Below the pieces are notes generated by a model. That model was given only the letters and a program-made list of their open reading frames with translations. It was not told the origin of the DNA and searched no databases. Shown one piece after another: positions 26,172 to 35,205 of a stretch of 64,000 nucleotides of DNA. The translations under genes and the position numbers were made by a program. How positions within the stretch are numbered: the stretch's first letter is position 1; every line of letters starts with the position of its first letter. Source of the DNA: RGIG4608 sp045651165. GTDB taxonomy: Bacteria; Bacillota; Clostridia; Oscillospirales; CAG-272. The DNA lies in contig JAZRRX010000056.1 in NCBI GenBank assembly GCA_045651165.1, positions 1 to 64,000 of the forward strand. The letters are read 5' to 3'.

Positions 26172-27569
26172 TTACTGATTCAATGATTTTGCTTTTTCAA
26201 CTGCTTCATCAATAGTTCCAACAAACAAGAATGCACTTTCGGGAAGGTTGTCGTGCTTACCATCAAGGATTTCACGGAAACCACGAATTGTTTCTTTTAC
26301 AGGAACGTATTTTCCTTGCATACCAGTAAACTGTTCAGCAACAGAGAAGGGCTGAGAAAGGAATCTTTGAATCTTTCTTGCACGGTTAACAACGAGCTTG
26401 TCTTCTTCTGAAAGCTCTTCCATACCCATGATTGCGATAATGTCTTGGAGTTCCTTATATCTTTGAAGCATTTTTTGAACTTCACGCGCTACTTCATAGT
26501 GCTCAATACCAACCACCTCAGGAGAGAGGATTCTTGAAGTTGATTCAAGAGGGTCAACTGCAGGATAGATACCGAGTGAAGCAATACTACGAGAAAGAAC
26601 TGTAGTTGCATCAAGGTGTGCAAATGTGGTTGCGGGAGCAGGGTCTGTAAGGTCATCCGCAGGAACGTAAACTGCCTGAACGGATGTGATTGAGCCACGT
26701 TTTGTAGATGTGATTCTTTCTTGGAGTGCACCCATTTCAGTAGCAAGTGTGGGCTGATAACCAACGGCTGAGGGCATTCTACCAAGAAGAGCAGAAACCT
26801 CAGAACCTGCCTGTGTAAATCTATAGATGTTATCAATAAAGAGAAGAACGTCCTGTCCTTCCTGGTCACGGAAATATTCCGCCATAGTAAGACCTGAAAG
26901 ACCAACTCTCATTCTTGCTCCCGGAGGTTCATTCATCTGACCGTAAACTAATGCGGTCTTAGAAAGTACTCCTGATTCTTTCATTTCATTATAGAGGTCG
27001 TTACCCTCTCTTGTACGCTCACCAACACCTGTGAATACGGAAATACCACCATGCTCTTTAGCAACGTTGTTGATAAGCTCCATAATAAGTACTGTTTTAC
27101 CAACTCCAGCACCGCCGAAAAGACCAATTTTACCACCCTTTGTATATGGAGCAATAAGGTCAACAACTTTAATACCTGTTTCAAGTATTTCAGTTGCGCT
27201 TTCCTGCTCGGAATAGGAGGGAGGATCTCTATGAATACACCACTTTTCAGTGTTTTCGGGAGCAGGGAGGTTATCAATAGGTTCACCAAGAAGATTGAAT
27301 ATTCTTCCGAGTGTTTCTTTACCTACGGGAACTGTAATGCCAGTTCCTGTATAAACTGCTTCCATACCCCTTGACATACCATCAGTTGAGGACATTGCAA
27401 TGCATCTTACAACGTCATCACCGAGTTGGCTTGCCACTTCACAGACAATTGTTTTTCCGTCATGCTCGATTTCAATAGCACCGAGTAGATCGGGGAGTTG
27501 TCCATTTTCAAACCTGATATCAAGTACAGGTCCGATAATCTGTATAACTTTGCCGATGTTCTTTTTCAT
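26172..27569 (-). CDS. atpD: ATP synthase F1 subunit beta
   Basis: A 465-aa catalytic subunit. Walker A is GGAGVGKT, followed by VGERTREGNDLY with the catalytic glutamate, Walker B LLFIDN and the DELSEED-equivalent loop MEELSEEDK. The usual IDNIFRF is IDNIYRF here, a conservative change. Full length with AAGG upstream of the ATG. Confidence 0.97.
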   Translation of the reverse strand: MKKNIGKVIQIIGPVLDIRFENGQLPDLLGAIEIEHDGKTIVCEVASQLGDDVVRCIAMSSTDGMSRGMEAVYTGTGITVPVGKETLGRIFNLLGEPIDNLPAPENTEKWCIHRDPPSYSEQESATEILETGIKVVDLIAPYTKGGKIGLFGGAGVGKTVLIMELINNVAKEHGGISVFTGVGERTREGNDLYNEMKESGVLSKTALVYGQMNEPPGARMRVGLSGLTMAEYFRDQEGQDVLLFIDNIYRFTQAGSEVSALLGRMPSAVGYQPTLATEMGALQERITSTKRGSITSVQAVYVPADDLTDPAPATTFAHLDATTVLSRSIASLGIYPAVDPLESTSRILSPEVVGIEHYEVAREVQKMLQRYKELQDIIAIMGMEELSEEDKLVVNRARKIQRFLSQPFSVAEQFTGMQGKYVPVKETIRGFREILDGKHDNLPESAFLFVGTIDEAVEKAKSLNQ

Positions 27570-27603
27570 CTGCCTTAATTCCTTTCAAACTGTGTGCGCA
27601 AAA

Positions 27604-28440
27604 TTAAAGTGCTTCAGCGCCTGACACGATTTCTGTAATTTCTTGGGTTATAGCTGCCTGACGAGCTCTATTATAGTGGAGCATAAGAGTTCCGATTATT
27701 TCCTCAGCATTTTTGTTTGCTGAATTCATCGCCATTCTTCTTGCTCCTGATTCGGATGCTAAACTTTCACAAAGAGCAGAGTAGAGTACACCACCCACAT
27801 ATTGAGGAACTATAGTGTCCAAAATATCTTCGGGATTGCTATCTGTTTCAAAATCTATTTGTTTTGAAGATTCTACTCTTTCTAATGGTAAAAGATTTTC
27901 ATAAACTGGTCTTTGTGTCATCATAGAAACAAATTCTGTGAATACTAGAATTACTTCACTATACTCACCGTTTATAAATCCGTCTGTTACAATTTTACCT
28001 AACGAGAGAATTGAACCTATGCTTTGCTCAGCTGCCTCTGCAAAAGAATCAGTCAATATGCTATAATTTCTATGTTTGGCATATTCTAAGGTTTTTTTAC
28101 CGATTGGAAGCCAAATTGCTTCTTTATCTATGCTTAATTTTTCTACCAATCTAAATATATTGGCATTATATCCACCCGCAAGACCTCTATCTCCTGCAAA
28201 AACGATAAACAAAGTTTTATTGCTTCCATTTTTATCAAACCAAGGGAGCTCTTTGTCAGCAGATAAGGATACAATTTCGTCAATAGCATCGCCTAAAACC
28301 TGATAGAAGGGTCGTGTACGTTCAACAGTTTCTTTTGCACGGCGAAGCTTTGATGTTGCCACAAGCTCCATAGCTTTGGTAATCTGCATAGTGCCCTCAA
28401 CACTTTTTATGCGGGCTTTTATGTCATTCATTCCTGCCAT
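27604..28440 (-). CDS. atpG: ATP synthase F1 subunit gamma
   Basis: A 278-aa rotor shaft. Conserved ends: MNDIKARIKSVEGTMQITKAMELVATSKLRRA at the N-terminus and ARRMAMNSANKNAEEIIGTL..YNRARQAAITQEITEIVSGAEAL at the C-terminus; the middle holds FAGDRGLAGGYN. ATG 28440 is used; the frame extends three codons to a GTG at 28449 next to the AGGA. It sits between atpA and atpD as in nearly all bacteria. Confidence 0.95.
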   Translation of the reverse strand: MAGMNDIKARIKSVEGTMQITKAMELVATSKLRRAKETVERTRPFYQVLGDAIDEIVSLSADKELPWFDKNGSNKTLFIVFAGDRGLAGGYNANIFRLVEKLSIDKEAIWLPIGKKTLEYAKHRNYSILTDSFAEAAEQSIGSILSLGKIVTDGFINGEYSEVILVFTEFVSMMTQRPVYENLLPLERVESSKQIDFETDSNPEDILDTIVPQYVGGVLYSALCESLASESGARRMAMNSANKNAEEIIGTLMLHYNRARQAAITQEITEIVSGAEAL

Positions 28441-28465
28441 GCTATACACTTCCTTTCATAGATAA

Positions 28466-29974
28466 TTACTTAATAAATTTTTCCTTTACGGCAAGGATTG
28501 CTTCCTTGAGTTCCTTAGTTGTTTCGGATGTCAATTCACCTGTTTCACGAATGGAAGCAAGGAGGTTACCCTTAACTGCAGTAAGGTATTCAAACAATTC
28601 TTCTTCGAAACGATGAATATCAGTTACAGGGATTTCACGAAGCATATTGTTTACTACCGCGAAAATAATAGCTACTTGAAGTTCAACCGCAATGGGAGAA
28701 TTTCTGTTTTGTTTAAGAACCTCAACTATTCTTGCACCTTGTTCAAGTCTTGCCTTTGTATCAGCGTCAAGATCTGAGCCGAACTGAGCAAATCCCTGAA
28801 GTTCACGGTATTGTGAATAAAGAAGTTTAAGAGTACCTGAAACTTTTTTCATAGCTTTAATCTGCGCATTACCACCTACACGGGATACAGAGATACCTGG
28901 GTTAACCGCAGGTCTAACGCCGGAGTGGAAAAGTTCAGATTCAAGGAATATCTGACCGTCTGTAAAAGAAATAACGTTTGTGGGAATATAGGCAGAAACG
29001 TCACCTGCCTGTGTTTCAATGATTGGAAGAGCTGTAAGTGAACCTCCACCACATTCAGGGGAAAGTCTTGCGGCTCTTTCAAGAAGTCTTGAGTGAAGAT
29101 AGAAAACGTCACCGGGGTATGCTTCACGGCCCGGAGGTCTTCTGATAAGAAGGGAAAGTGCACGATATGCAACCGCATGTTTAGAAAGATCATCATAGAT
29201 GATCAAAACATCACGACCTTTGTCCATAAAGTATTCACCCATTGCACAGCCTGCATAAGGAGCAATATACTGAAGTGGAGCTGGGTCACTTGCATTAGCG
29301 GATACAACGATGGTGTAATCCATAGCACCAGCACGATAAAGTGTGTCAACTACAGTTGTTACAGTTGACTGCTTTTGACCTATGGCAACATAGATACAAA
29401 TAACATCTTTGCCTTTTTGGTTAATTATAGTATCGGTTGCGATAACAGTTTTACCTGTCTGTCTGTCACCGATAATAAGTTCTCTCTGACCTCTGCCGAT
29501 GGGAATCATAGAGTCGATTGCCTTAATACCCGTCTGCAAGGGAACAGAAACTGATTTTCTTTCAATAATGCCGTAGGCACGTCTTTCAATAGGACTGAAC
29601 TCTGTAATATCAATAGGGCCTTTACCGTCAATTGGCTGACCGAGAGCGTTAACTACTCTACCAATAAGCTTTTCGCCAACGGGAACAGAAACAACGCGTC
29701 CTGTACGTTTAACGATACTTCCTTCTTTGATACCAACGTCGTTACCAAGAAGAACACAGCTAACGAATGTTTCTTCAAGGTTAAGTGCCATACCATAAGA
29801 GCCATTTGAAAATTCAAGCAACTCATTGGCTTTGCACTTGTCAAGTCCGTGAACCTTTGAAATACCGTCACCAACAGATATTACATAGCCGATTTCGTCC
29901 TGCTCAGTTTTGCTTTCGTAGTGACGAATCTGCTCTTTTATGATTTTTGAAATATCATCTATTCTTGACTGCAT
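28466..29974 (-). CDS. atpA: ATP synthase F1 subunit alpha
   Basis: A 502-aa non-catalytic nucleotide-binding subunit. Walker A GDRQTGKT, the signature PAVNPGISVSRVGGNAQ, the arginine-finger region SVSRVG, and YREL..FAQFGSDLD near the C-terminus are all present. GGTGA precedes the ATG, 15 nt after atpH. Confidence 0.97.
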   Translation of the reverse strand: MQSRIDDISKIIKEQIRHYESKTEQDEIGYVISVGDGISKVHGLDKCKANELLEFSNGSYGMALNLEETFVSCVLLGNDVGIKEGSIVKRTGRVVSVPVGEKLIGRVVNALGQPIDGKGPIDITEFSPIERRAYGIIERKSVSVPLQTGIKAIDSMIPIGRGQRELIIGDRQTGKTVIATDTIINQKGKDVICIYVAIGQKQSTVTTVVDTLYRAGAMDYTIVVSANASDPAPLQYIAPYAGCAMGEYFMDKGRDVLIIYDDLSKHAVAYRALSLLIRRPPGREAYPGDVFYLHSRLLERAARLSPECGGGSLTALPIIETQAGDVSAYIPTNVISFTDGQIFLESELFHSGVRPAVNPGISVSRVGGNAQIKAMKKVSGTLKLLYSQYRELQGFAQFGSDLDADTKARLEQGARIVEVLKQNRNSPIAVELQVAIIFAVVNNMLREIPVTDIHRFEEELFEYLTAVKGNLLASIRETGELTSETTKELKEAILAVKEKFIK

Positions 29975-29989
29975 TTTTTCACCAACTTT

Positions 29990-30535
29990 TTAAATTACTA
30001 AATCTTTAAGACTCTTTTCAAATTTATCAAGTTTTGTTTTGATAGAGCCATCTATTTGTATTCCAAGATAGCGGAGTTTCATACCACCAATTATCGAGGA
30101 ATCAATGGTGTTTGTAACTACTATTTGTTTTCCAGTTACTTTTTCAAGCTTAAGTTGTAGTTTATTAAGCTGTTCTGCGCTTAAAGGAATAGCAGAAATT
30201 GCTTGGACACGCTCAATTCCATAATGTAGATCATATGCCGACATATATGCAGTACGAATCTTGAAAATAAGATATACAAGTCGACGTTCTGCCAAAATTT
30301 TAACCATATTTACAAGATTTTTATTGAGAGTTCCAAAAGCCATATCTACAAGCTTAACTCTTTCTTCACGAGAAAGGGAAGGAGTGTCAAGCAATTTGAG
30401 ATAGTCAGGATTTATTTCTATTGACTCGCATAGAGCGTCAAAATCATTTTTTACATCATTAATTTCATCGAGCTCGTGTGCAAGCATAAAAAGCGCATCA
30501 CCATAATTTTTAGCATTGCTGTCAATATACATCAT
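29990..30535 (-). CDS. atpH: ATP synthase subunit delta
   Basis: A 181-aa peripheral-stalk subunit joining F1 to the b dimer. It has the N-terminal helical bundle (AKNYGDALFMLAHE) and the C-terminal strand region ending KLRYLGIQIDGSIKTKLDKFEKSL, typical of OSCP/delta. ATG 30535 follows the atpF stop by 1 nt with GGTGA inside the end of atpF; a second ATG at 30532 is possible. Confidence 0.93.
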   Translation of the reverse strand: MMYIDSNAKNYGDALFMLAHELDEINDVKNDFDALCESIEINPDYLKLLDTPSLSREERVKLVDMAFGTLNKNLVNMVKILAERRLVYLIFKIRTAYMSAYDLHYGIERVQAISAIPLSAEQLNKLQLKLEKVTGKQIVVTNTIDSSIIGGMKLRYLGIQIDGSIKTKLDKFEKSLKDLVI

Positions 30536-30536
30536 A

Positions 30537-31049
30537 TTAATCACCAACGCTATCGATAAAGGAATCTATAAACTCGGAATGTTCCTTTTCTGAAACCTCG
30601 CGGCCAATAACAGCACTTGCGATTTCGATAGCCATTCCTGAAACCTCATCCTTCACCTCGCTAAGAGCGCGTTTCTTTTCAAGGTCAATTTGCTCTTGCG
30701 CGCGTTCATAAATTCTTGAAGCTTCTGCTTGAGCATCACGAAGAATCTCTTCTTCTTTAAGTTGAGCACGGCGAAGAGCATTTTTGAGGATTTCCTCACT
30801 TTCTTCATTCGCATTGTTTAACTTTTCTTCATAAGAGGACTTCATTTTATTAGCTTGTTTTTCGGCATTCTCAGCATTTTCATACATATCATCAAGCTCT
30901 TTTTGTCTTGAATCAATCATTTTTTTCATTGGCTTGAAAAGTATCTTTTTTAAGAACAAATACAGAATAAGTAGATTACACCATGCAAAAAGCATCGTCC
31001 AGACATTTACGCCTACAAACGATTCAAAAGCATCAAATACTACCTTCAT
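30537..31049 (-). CDS. atpF: ATP synthase Fo subunit b
   Basis: A 170-aa stator subunit: one N-terminal membrane helix (WTMLFAWCNLLILYLFLKKILF) and a long charged coiled coil to the C-terminus (KQANKMKSSYEEKLNNANEE..). Single b type, no b' paralog. AAGGAG precedes the ATG. Confidence 0.94.
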   Translation of the reverse strand: MKVVFDAFESFVGVNVWTMLFAWCNLLILYLFLKKILFKPMKKMIDSRQKELDDMYENAENAEKQANKMKSSYEEKLNNANEESEEILKNALRRAQLKEEEILRDAQAEASRIYERAQEQIDLEKKRALSEVKDEVSGMAIEIASAVIGREVSEKEHSEFIDSFIDSVGD

Positions 31050-31076
31050 TGTGTTCTCCTTATAAAAAATACAGAA

Positions 31077-31313
31077 TTAGTTTACACCAACGAAAATGAG
31101 AAGAAGAGAAACTACAAGTGCGTAAATACCTGTTGTTTCAGTAACTGCACAACCAAGAATCATTGTTGTACGAAGGTCGCCTGCGATTTCAGGCTGACGA
31201 GCCATAGATTCAAGTGTCTTGCATACTGCGAGACCTTCACCGAGAGCGGGAGCGATAGAACCGATTCCCATACAAATTGCTGCACCAAGTGCTCTTGCTG
31301 CTAAAACATCCAT
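31077..31313 (-). CDS. atpE: ATP synthase Fo subunit c with two-carboxylate, sodium-type site
   Basis: A 78-aa two-helix proteolipid forming the rotor ring. The hairpin loop ARQPE is intact. The ion carboxylate is E59, followed by T60, T61 and Y64 (TETTGIY), the pattern of Na+-binding rings. In helix 1, where sodium rings usually have Gln (GQG), this protein has E26 (LGEG). The E26/E59 pair, 33 residues apart, matches the two-carboxylate Na+ motif described for Fusobacterium nucleatum. So the synthase is predicted to be Na+-coupled. ATG 31313 has GGAG upstream; the open frame before it is not coding. Confidence 0.93.
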   Translation of the reverse strand: MDVLAARALGAAICMGIGSIAPALGEGLAVCKTLESMARQPEIAGDLRTTMILGCAVTETTGIYALVVSLLLIFVGVN

Positions 31314-31356
31314 TTTTAAAATCTCCTTTTTTAATTTAAAAATTTTTTGAACTTTG

Positions 31357-32169
31357 TTATTTATTTGCATCGACATTTTCTTCGGCTGGAGGAGGACATG
31401 CTCCTGCGACGTAAACCATTGTTAACAAGCAGAATACGAACGCTTGTACAAAGGAAGAGAAAAAGTCGAAATACAACGAAAGAAATGCGGGAATACCAAC
31501 CTGAAGAACAGGGGGTATTAATGACACTATCTGGGCGGGCAACCAGCTAAATATTGCTTGTGTTGCAAGAGATAATGCTGCATAAATTAGAGTTGTTAAA
31601 ACGCCGCCACCGGCAACGTTACCGAAATGACGAAATGCCATCGCCATCGGCTGTGCCACTTCACTAATAAGATTCATAGGAGTCATTACAAATATTGGCT
31701 CTGTGAATCCCTTAAGCCACTTGAGGAATCCATTGGCTTTAATGTTGTGATACCAAACTAAACCTGATGTTACAAGTGCATATGCCAATGTAACTGAAAA
31801 GTCAGCTGTTGTAGAACGGAACAATTGAGTTGTTCCAATTAAACTACCAATCATACAAGAAAGGAAAAGAGTTCCAATGTATGGAGCAAATTTCAAATTG
31901 TGTTTGCCCATGGTTTGCTCAACAAGATTATATAGCATACCTAAAACCTTTTCAACCAATACCTGAAGACCACCGGGGCGTTTTTCAATCTTTCTTGATG
32001 CTATGTAACCAACTATCATAAGTAATATGGTTACAGCAAAAAGAGAAACGGTTGTTTGTGTGATAAGATTTCCAAAGTTGCCAAAAATGTCAACCATTGT
32101 ACCTTCGAATTGTTCATATAGTTTAGTAATTCTTAAATATACTTTTGGACCTGTAATTGATACTTCCAA
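31357..32169 (-). CDS. atpB: ATP synthase Fo subunit a
   Basis: A 270-aa ion-channel subunit with five to six membrane helices. The essential arginine lies in AFRHFGNVAGG (usual form RLFGN), and MNLISEVAQPMAMAFR precedes it. A TTG start at 32169 is favoured: AGAGGTGA lies 7 nt upstream and the N-terminus VSITGPKVYL matches the VSIxGPxVYL start of clostridial a subunits. The next ATG (25 codons in) would remove this. The C-terminus ends in a proline-rich PPPAEENVDANK tail. Confidence 0.94.
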   Translation of the reverse strand: MEVSITGPKVYLRITKLYEQFEGTMVDIFGNFGNLITQTTVSLFAVTILLMIVGYIASRKIEKRPGGLQVLVEKVLGMLYNLVEQTMGKHNLKFAPYIGTLFLSCMIGSLIGTTQLFRSTTADFSVTLAYALVTSGLVWYHNIKANGFLKWLKGFTEPIFVMTPMNLISEVAQPMAMAFRHFGNVAGGGVLTTLIYAALSLATQAIFSWLPAQIVSLIPPVLQVGIPAFLSLYFDFFSSFVQAFVFCLLTMVYVAGACPPPAEENVDANK

Positions 32170-32171
32170 AT

Positions 32172-32624
32172 CTATTCACCTCTCTTCTGTTTAACAAATT
32201 GAGTTGCATAGAGAAGGGGCTTGTACATAGCAAGTGGGATAAGTGTTGCTATGGGATTGAACCATTTTGTAATAAATGCTAGAACAAGCGAACCCATCAT
32301 AAGAGCAGTTCTTAAAACATATGATTTTGTTACGGCATTTTGTATTTTTATGGAGTTAGCTTTAGCAAATTCTGCCGCTTCCTCTTCATTCAGCTCTTTA
32401 TCACCACGAAGGTCCATAAACTTGTTTATTTCCTTGTTAAGTGCGATAGAAAGAATGATAAAGTTACAAACAGTAACTGCGGACCCAAGAACAACTCCTG
32501 TTATCACTGTCCATTCAAATTTACCTATTGCTATATAGATCAGTAGCACGATAAGTGAAATTATTGCTTCACCAATAGCCAAATATACTGTATCGGTGTA
32601 TGAATTTTTATTTTGTGTTTTCAT
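32172..32624 (-). CDS. atpI: ATP synthase subunit I-like protein
   Basis: A 150-aa membrane protein with four predicted helices in the position of AtpI, directly upstream of atpB (2-nt gap). AtpI helps c-ring assembly and is implicated in Na+/Mg2+ handling in some species. A charged loop (RGDKELNEEEAAEF) sits between helices 2 and 3. ATG 32624 is preceded by GGAG lying in the end of the upstream gene. Assigned mainly by topology and position. Confidence 0.8.
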   Translation of the reverse strand: MKTQNKNSYTDTVYLAIGEAIISLIVLLIYIAIGKFEWTVITGVVLGSAVTVCNFIILSIALNKEINKFMDLRGDKELNEEEAAEFAKANSIKIQNAVTKSYVLRTALMMGSLVLAFITKWFNPIATLIPLAMYKPLLYATQFVKQKRGE

Positions 32625-32625
32625 T

Positions 32626-32886
32626 TTATCTCCGTTTTTCATTACGTGATTTTTCGAGGTTATCTAAAGCTTTCATAGTTGATAAAATAAATCTTATCAT
32701 AGAAAAGAGTCCTGAAAGCACTGATATGATGATAACGATTGCATATATCCATGAGGGTAGCCCAAGTTTAGAAACTAGAAGCCACGATAAAAGCAGTCCC
32801 ATTCCGATATGCATCAAGAGGGTAAAAATGGACTGAAAAACTACATTTGCAATATAAAGTGCACTGTAAGCCCCCTTCATTTTCAT
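32626..32886 (-). CDS. Small AtpZ/AtpI-like membrane protein
   Basis: An 86-aa protein with two hydrophobic helices (IANVVFQSIFTLLMHIGMGLLLSWLLV and IYAIVIIISVLSGLFSMIRFIL) separated by KLGLPSW, and a charged tail. This two-helix shape at the head of an atp operon is that of AtpZ (DUF AtpZ/AtpI), a partner of AtpI proposed to form a Mg2+/Ca2+ channel. The start is uncertain: ATG 32886 (AAAGG) or ATG 32880 (GAGG) are both well spaced. Confidence 0.78.
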   Translation of the reverse strand: MKMKGAYSALYIANVVFQSIFTLLMHIGMGLLLSWLLVSKLGLPSWIYAIVIIISVLSGLFSMIRFILSTMKALDNLEKSRNEKRR

Positions 32887-32931
32887 CCTCAACCTTTCAT
32901 ATTAATTATATAATAGAACTCAAACATTAAA

Positions 32932-32960
32932 ATTATAACACAAACATAAATTAAAAGCAA
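32932..32960 (-). promoter_or_regulatory. Promoter of the atp operon
   Basis: On the minus strand: TTGCTT (32960-32955), 17-bp spacer, TATAAT (32937-32932). A perfect 14-bp palindrome GTTAATTAATTAAC lies just upstream at 32975-32988. Confidence 0.7.
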
Positions 32961-33046
32961 TACCTAATCGACAAGTTAATTAATTAACAATGTTATTTTT
33001 GTAATAATGCATAAATGATATGCGTAAATTTTGTCTAAAAAAGCAA

Positions 33047-33080
33047 TAAAAAGGAATCGTATGGATAACGATTCCTTTAA
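33047..33080 (-). terminator. Terminator of the M14 peptidase gene
   Basis: Stem AAAGGAATCGT/ACGATTCCTTT around a 7-nt loop, followed on the minus strand by a T run. It includes the end of the gene. Confidence 0.85.
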
Positions 33081-33997
33081 ATGAGAATAGGGGCAGTAAA
33101 TAATGCCCGTTTAATTCTGGGATATATTTTATTAAAATCTGAAAAAGGCAGAGGATTTTCTCCCAAACCACATTCCAAGGTGAAAGAAGGTTTATCAAAT
33201 TCTTCAATAAACCAATCAGTAAATCCACCATATTTTGCAGTTCCTATTGGAAATGAAATTTTATATCCTGTTAAACGCGATAGCGTTTTAACAAGTTGCA
33301 GGGAATTAATACAAAATTTTTCTCCACTTGTGTAATAAATTTCTTCCCCCTGTGTATGTAAAGCCAGTGCAAGTTCGGGCTGTTCCCATCTTATAAAATT
33401 GCAAATTGCACGAGTTTCAGGCTCGCTTTCTGGATATTCTCCACTGTATTTGGTTGGAGCACCATTAAAGATATTTAGCTCGCGCTCAATTATTTTATAT
33501 TCTCTAAATCCGGCATTATAGTTATGGTTAAGATCCACCCCTCTTGCATTGGCTTGCCAATGAGAAAAATCGTTGCTTTTATTAATTTTTGATAGTCGTT
33601 CTTGCAACACATTGTTTGACGATATACCGTGTATTACGTATTCGATTCCGTCAGGATTGAGCATTGGTATAAGATGAATTTTTCTGGTTTCAAGTAGAAC
33701 TTTTATCGATATATCAAACATATTACTTTGCTTAAAATATTCGCAGCACATATCTTTTACAAAATTTACAATTAGAGCGCAGGTAATCCATTCCATTCCG
33801 TGATGCCCACCGATATATATAACACTCTTTTTTCCTTTGCCTAGCGTAATTAAAGGAATATTTCTTCCTAGAATGCTTTTGCCAATGTTAGATATATTTA
33901 AAAACTCGTATTCACTCTTAAGTTCATTAATTTTTCTCGTTAGTTCATCATAATCAAAAGGTTTGTTCAAAGATATAAAAGGTTCGTTGGTGTTCAA
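33077..33997 (-). CDS. M14 zinc carboxypeptidase family protein
   Basis: A 306-aa metallopeptidase. Zinc ligands are H66-x-x-E69 in GGHHGMEW and the later H in LALHTQGEE; substrate-binding RGVDLNHNYN and the catalytic Glu in FTLECGLGENPLP are present. The closest described group is gamma-D-glutamyl-L-diamino acid endopeptidase (M14C), which cuts peptidoglycan peptides. No signal peptide and no LysM domain, so it may act on recycled muropeptides. The best start is TTG 33997, with GGAGG 8 nt upstream; an ATG at 34021 has no ribosome binding site. It is monocistronic. Confidence 0.82.
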   Translation of the reverse strand: MNTNEPFISLNKPFDYDELTRKINELKSEYEFLNISNIGKSILGRNIPLITLGKGKKSVIYIGGHHGMEWITCALIVNFVKDMCCEYFKQSNMFDISIKVLLETRKIHLIPMLNPDGIEYVIHGISSNNVLQERLSKINKSNDFSHWQANARGVDLNHNYNAGFREYKIIERELNIFNGAPTKYSGEYPESEPETRAICNFIRWEQPELALALHTQGEEIYYTSGEKFCINSLQLVKTLSRLTGYKISFPIGTAKYGGFTDWFIEEFDKPSFTLECGLGENPLPFSDFNKIYPRIKRALFTAPILI

Positions 33998-34110
33998 AAC
34001 GATTCCCTCCGTTATACTCATTTTGTAAAATATATGAAACTTTTTAGAAAATATTGATAACACCTTGAATTTTTATAAAAAGTAGTATATAATGAATAGC
34101 GTTGATAAAC

Positions 34111-34150
34111 AAAAAAGCCACCACACAAGCTACTGCTTATATGATGGCTT
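34111..34150 (-). terminator. Terminator of tRNA-Thr
   Basis: On the minus strand AGCCATCA ... TGGTGGCT (one wobble) followed by a T run (34116-34111), starting a few nt after the CCA end. Confidence 0.75.
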
Positions 34151-34153
34151 ATT

Positions 34154-34229
34154 TGGAGCTAGTGAAAAGACTCGAACTTTCGACCTGCTGATTACGAATC
34201 AGCTGCACTACCGACTGTGCTACACTAGC
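34154..34229 (-). tRNA. tRNA-Thr (anticodon CGT)
   Basis: Minus-strand cloverleaf: acceptor GCTAGTG/CACTAGC, D arm GCAC..GTGC, anticodon stem GCTGA/TCAGC with loop TTCGTAA (anticodon CGT), variable AGGTC, T arm GAAAG-TTCGAGT-CTTTT, discriminator T and encoded CCA. It reads ACG codons. Confidence 0.93.
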
Positions 34230-34244
34230 AAAATTGACTGTTAC

Positions 34245-34273
34245 ATTCTAACACTTAATTGCATTTTTGTCAA
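34245..34273 (-). promoter_or_regulatory. Promoter of tRNA-Thr
   Basis: On the minus strand: TTGACA (34273-34268), 17-bp spacer, TAGAAT (34250-34245). Confidence 0.8.
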
Positions 34274-34314
34274 GGGATAGAATAAAAATATTTTGAAAAA
34301 ACAAGAGGAAACAC

Positions 34315-35190
34315 ATGAATCTTTGCGACGTAAAAACCATAAAACATATAATGACTGTTTTTGATTTAAAATTCCGAAAAGAATTTGGTCAAAACTTTTT
34401 AATTAACCGCAATGTAGTTGAGGATATTGCAGATAATTGTGCTGATAGTGTCAACACTTCTATCCTTGAAATTGGCCCTGGAATAGGTCCTTTAACTACA
34501 GAATTAGCATTGAGATATGATCAAGTCGTGGCGCTTGAAATTGACCACGGATTAATTCCCGTGCTCAAATATACTTTGGGCGAATTTAACAACGTAACGG
34601 TTTATAATGAAGATGTTATGAAGGTAGATTTGGATGCCCTGTTGAAACCTTATTTTGAAAAGGGAAAGGTATCTGTTTGTGCTAATTTGCCTTATTACAT
34701 TACCACTCCTATTTTGATGAAGTTGCTTGAGTGTGGTCTTCCTTTTGATTACATAACGATTATGATTCAGTCTGAGGTGGCTGATCGTCTTTGTGCTAAA
34801 GCTGGTTCATCCGATTATGGTGCTATTACTGCAGTTCTTGCGTATTATGGAGTGGCAGAAAAGTTATTTACTGTAAGTGCTGGAAATTTTATGCCCGCAC
34901 CCAAGGTAAATTCAACCGTTGTGAGAATAAAGCTTCATAAAAATAAGCCCTATGTTTCCAAAGACGAAAAAACGCTCTTTAGGACTATTAAAGGTGCTTT
35001 TGAGCAGAGAAGAAAGACTTTGCCCAACGCTTTGTCTGCTTGTTTTTCTGAACTTGATAAGGAAGAAATCACTAATGCCATAATCGAATGCGGTCATAAG
35101 CCGGATATTAGAGGAGAAAAATTATCAATTGAGCAGTTTGTTGAGCTTTCTGATAAGCTATTTGAAAGTGCTCAAAACAAAAAAGATTGA
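34315..35190 (+). CDS. rsmA: 16S rRNA dimethyladenosine transferase RsmA/KsgA
   Basis: A 291-aa methyltransferase that dimethylates two adjacent adenines near the 3' end of 16S rRNA. Motifs: FGQNFLIN, SAM loop LEIGPGIGPLT, acidic strand LEID, and the catalytic NLPYYITTP. The C-terminal domain is normal (FEQRRKTLPNAL). AGAGGA precedes the ATG. It is followed 15 nt later by asnA, probably in the same transcript. No promoter was clearly seen. Confidence 0.95.
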   Translation: MNLCDVKTIKHIMTVFDLKFRKEFGQNFLINRNVVEDIADNCADSVNTSILEIGPGIGPLTTELALRYDQVVALEIDHGLIPVLKYTLGEFNNVTVYNEDVMKVDLDALLKPYFEKGKVSVCANLPYYITTPILMKLLECGLPFDYITIMIQSEVADRLCAKAGSSDYGAITAVLAYYGVAEKLFTVSAGNFMPAPKVNSTVVRIKLHKNKPYVSKDEKTLFRTIKGAFEQRRKTLPNALSACFSELDKEEITNAIIECGHKPDIRGEKLSIEQFVELSDKLFESAQNKKD

Positions 35191-35205
35191 TTAGAGGAAG
35201 ATATA

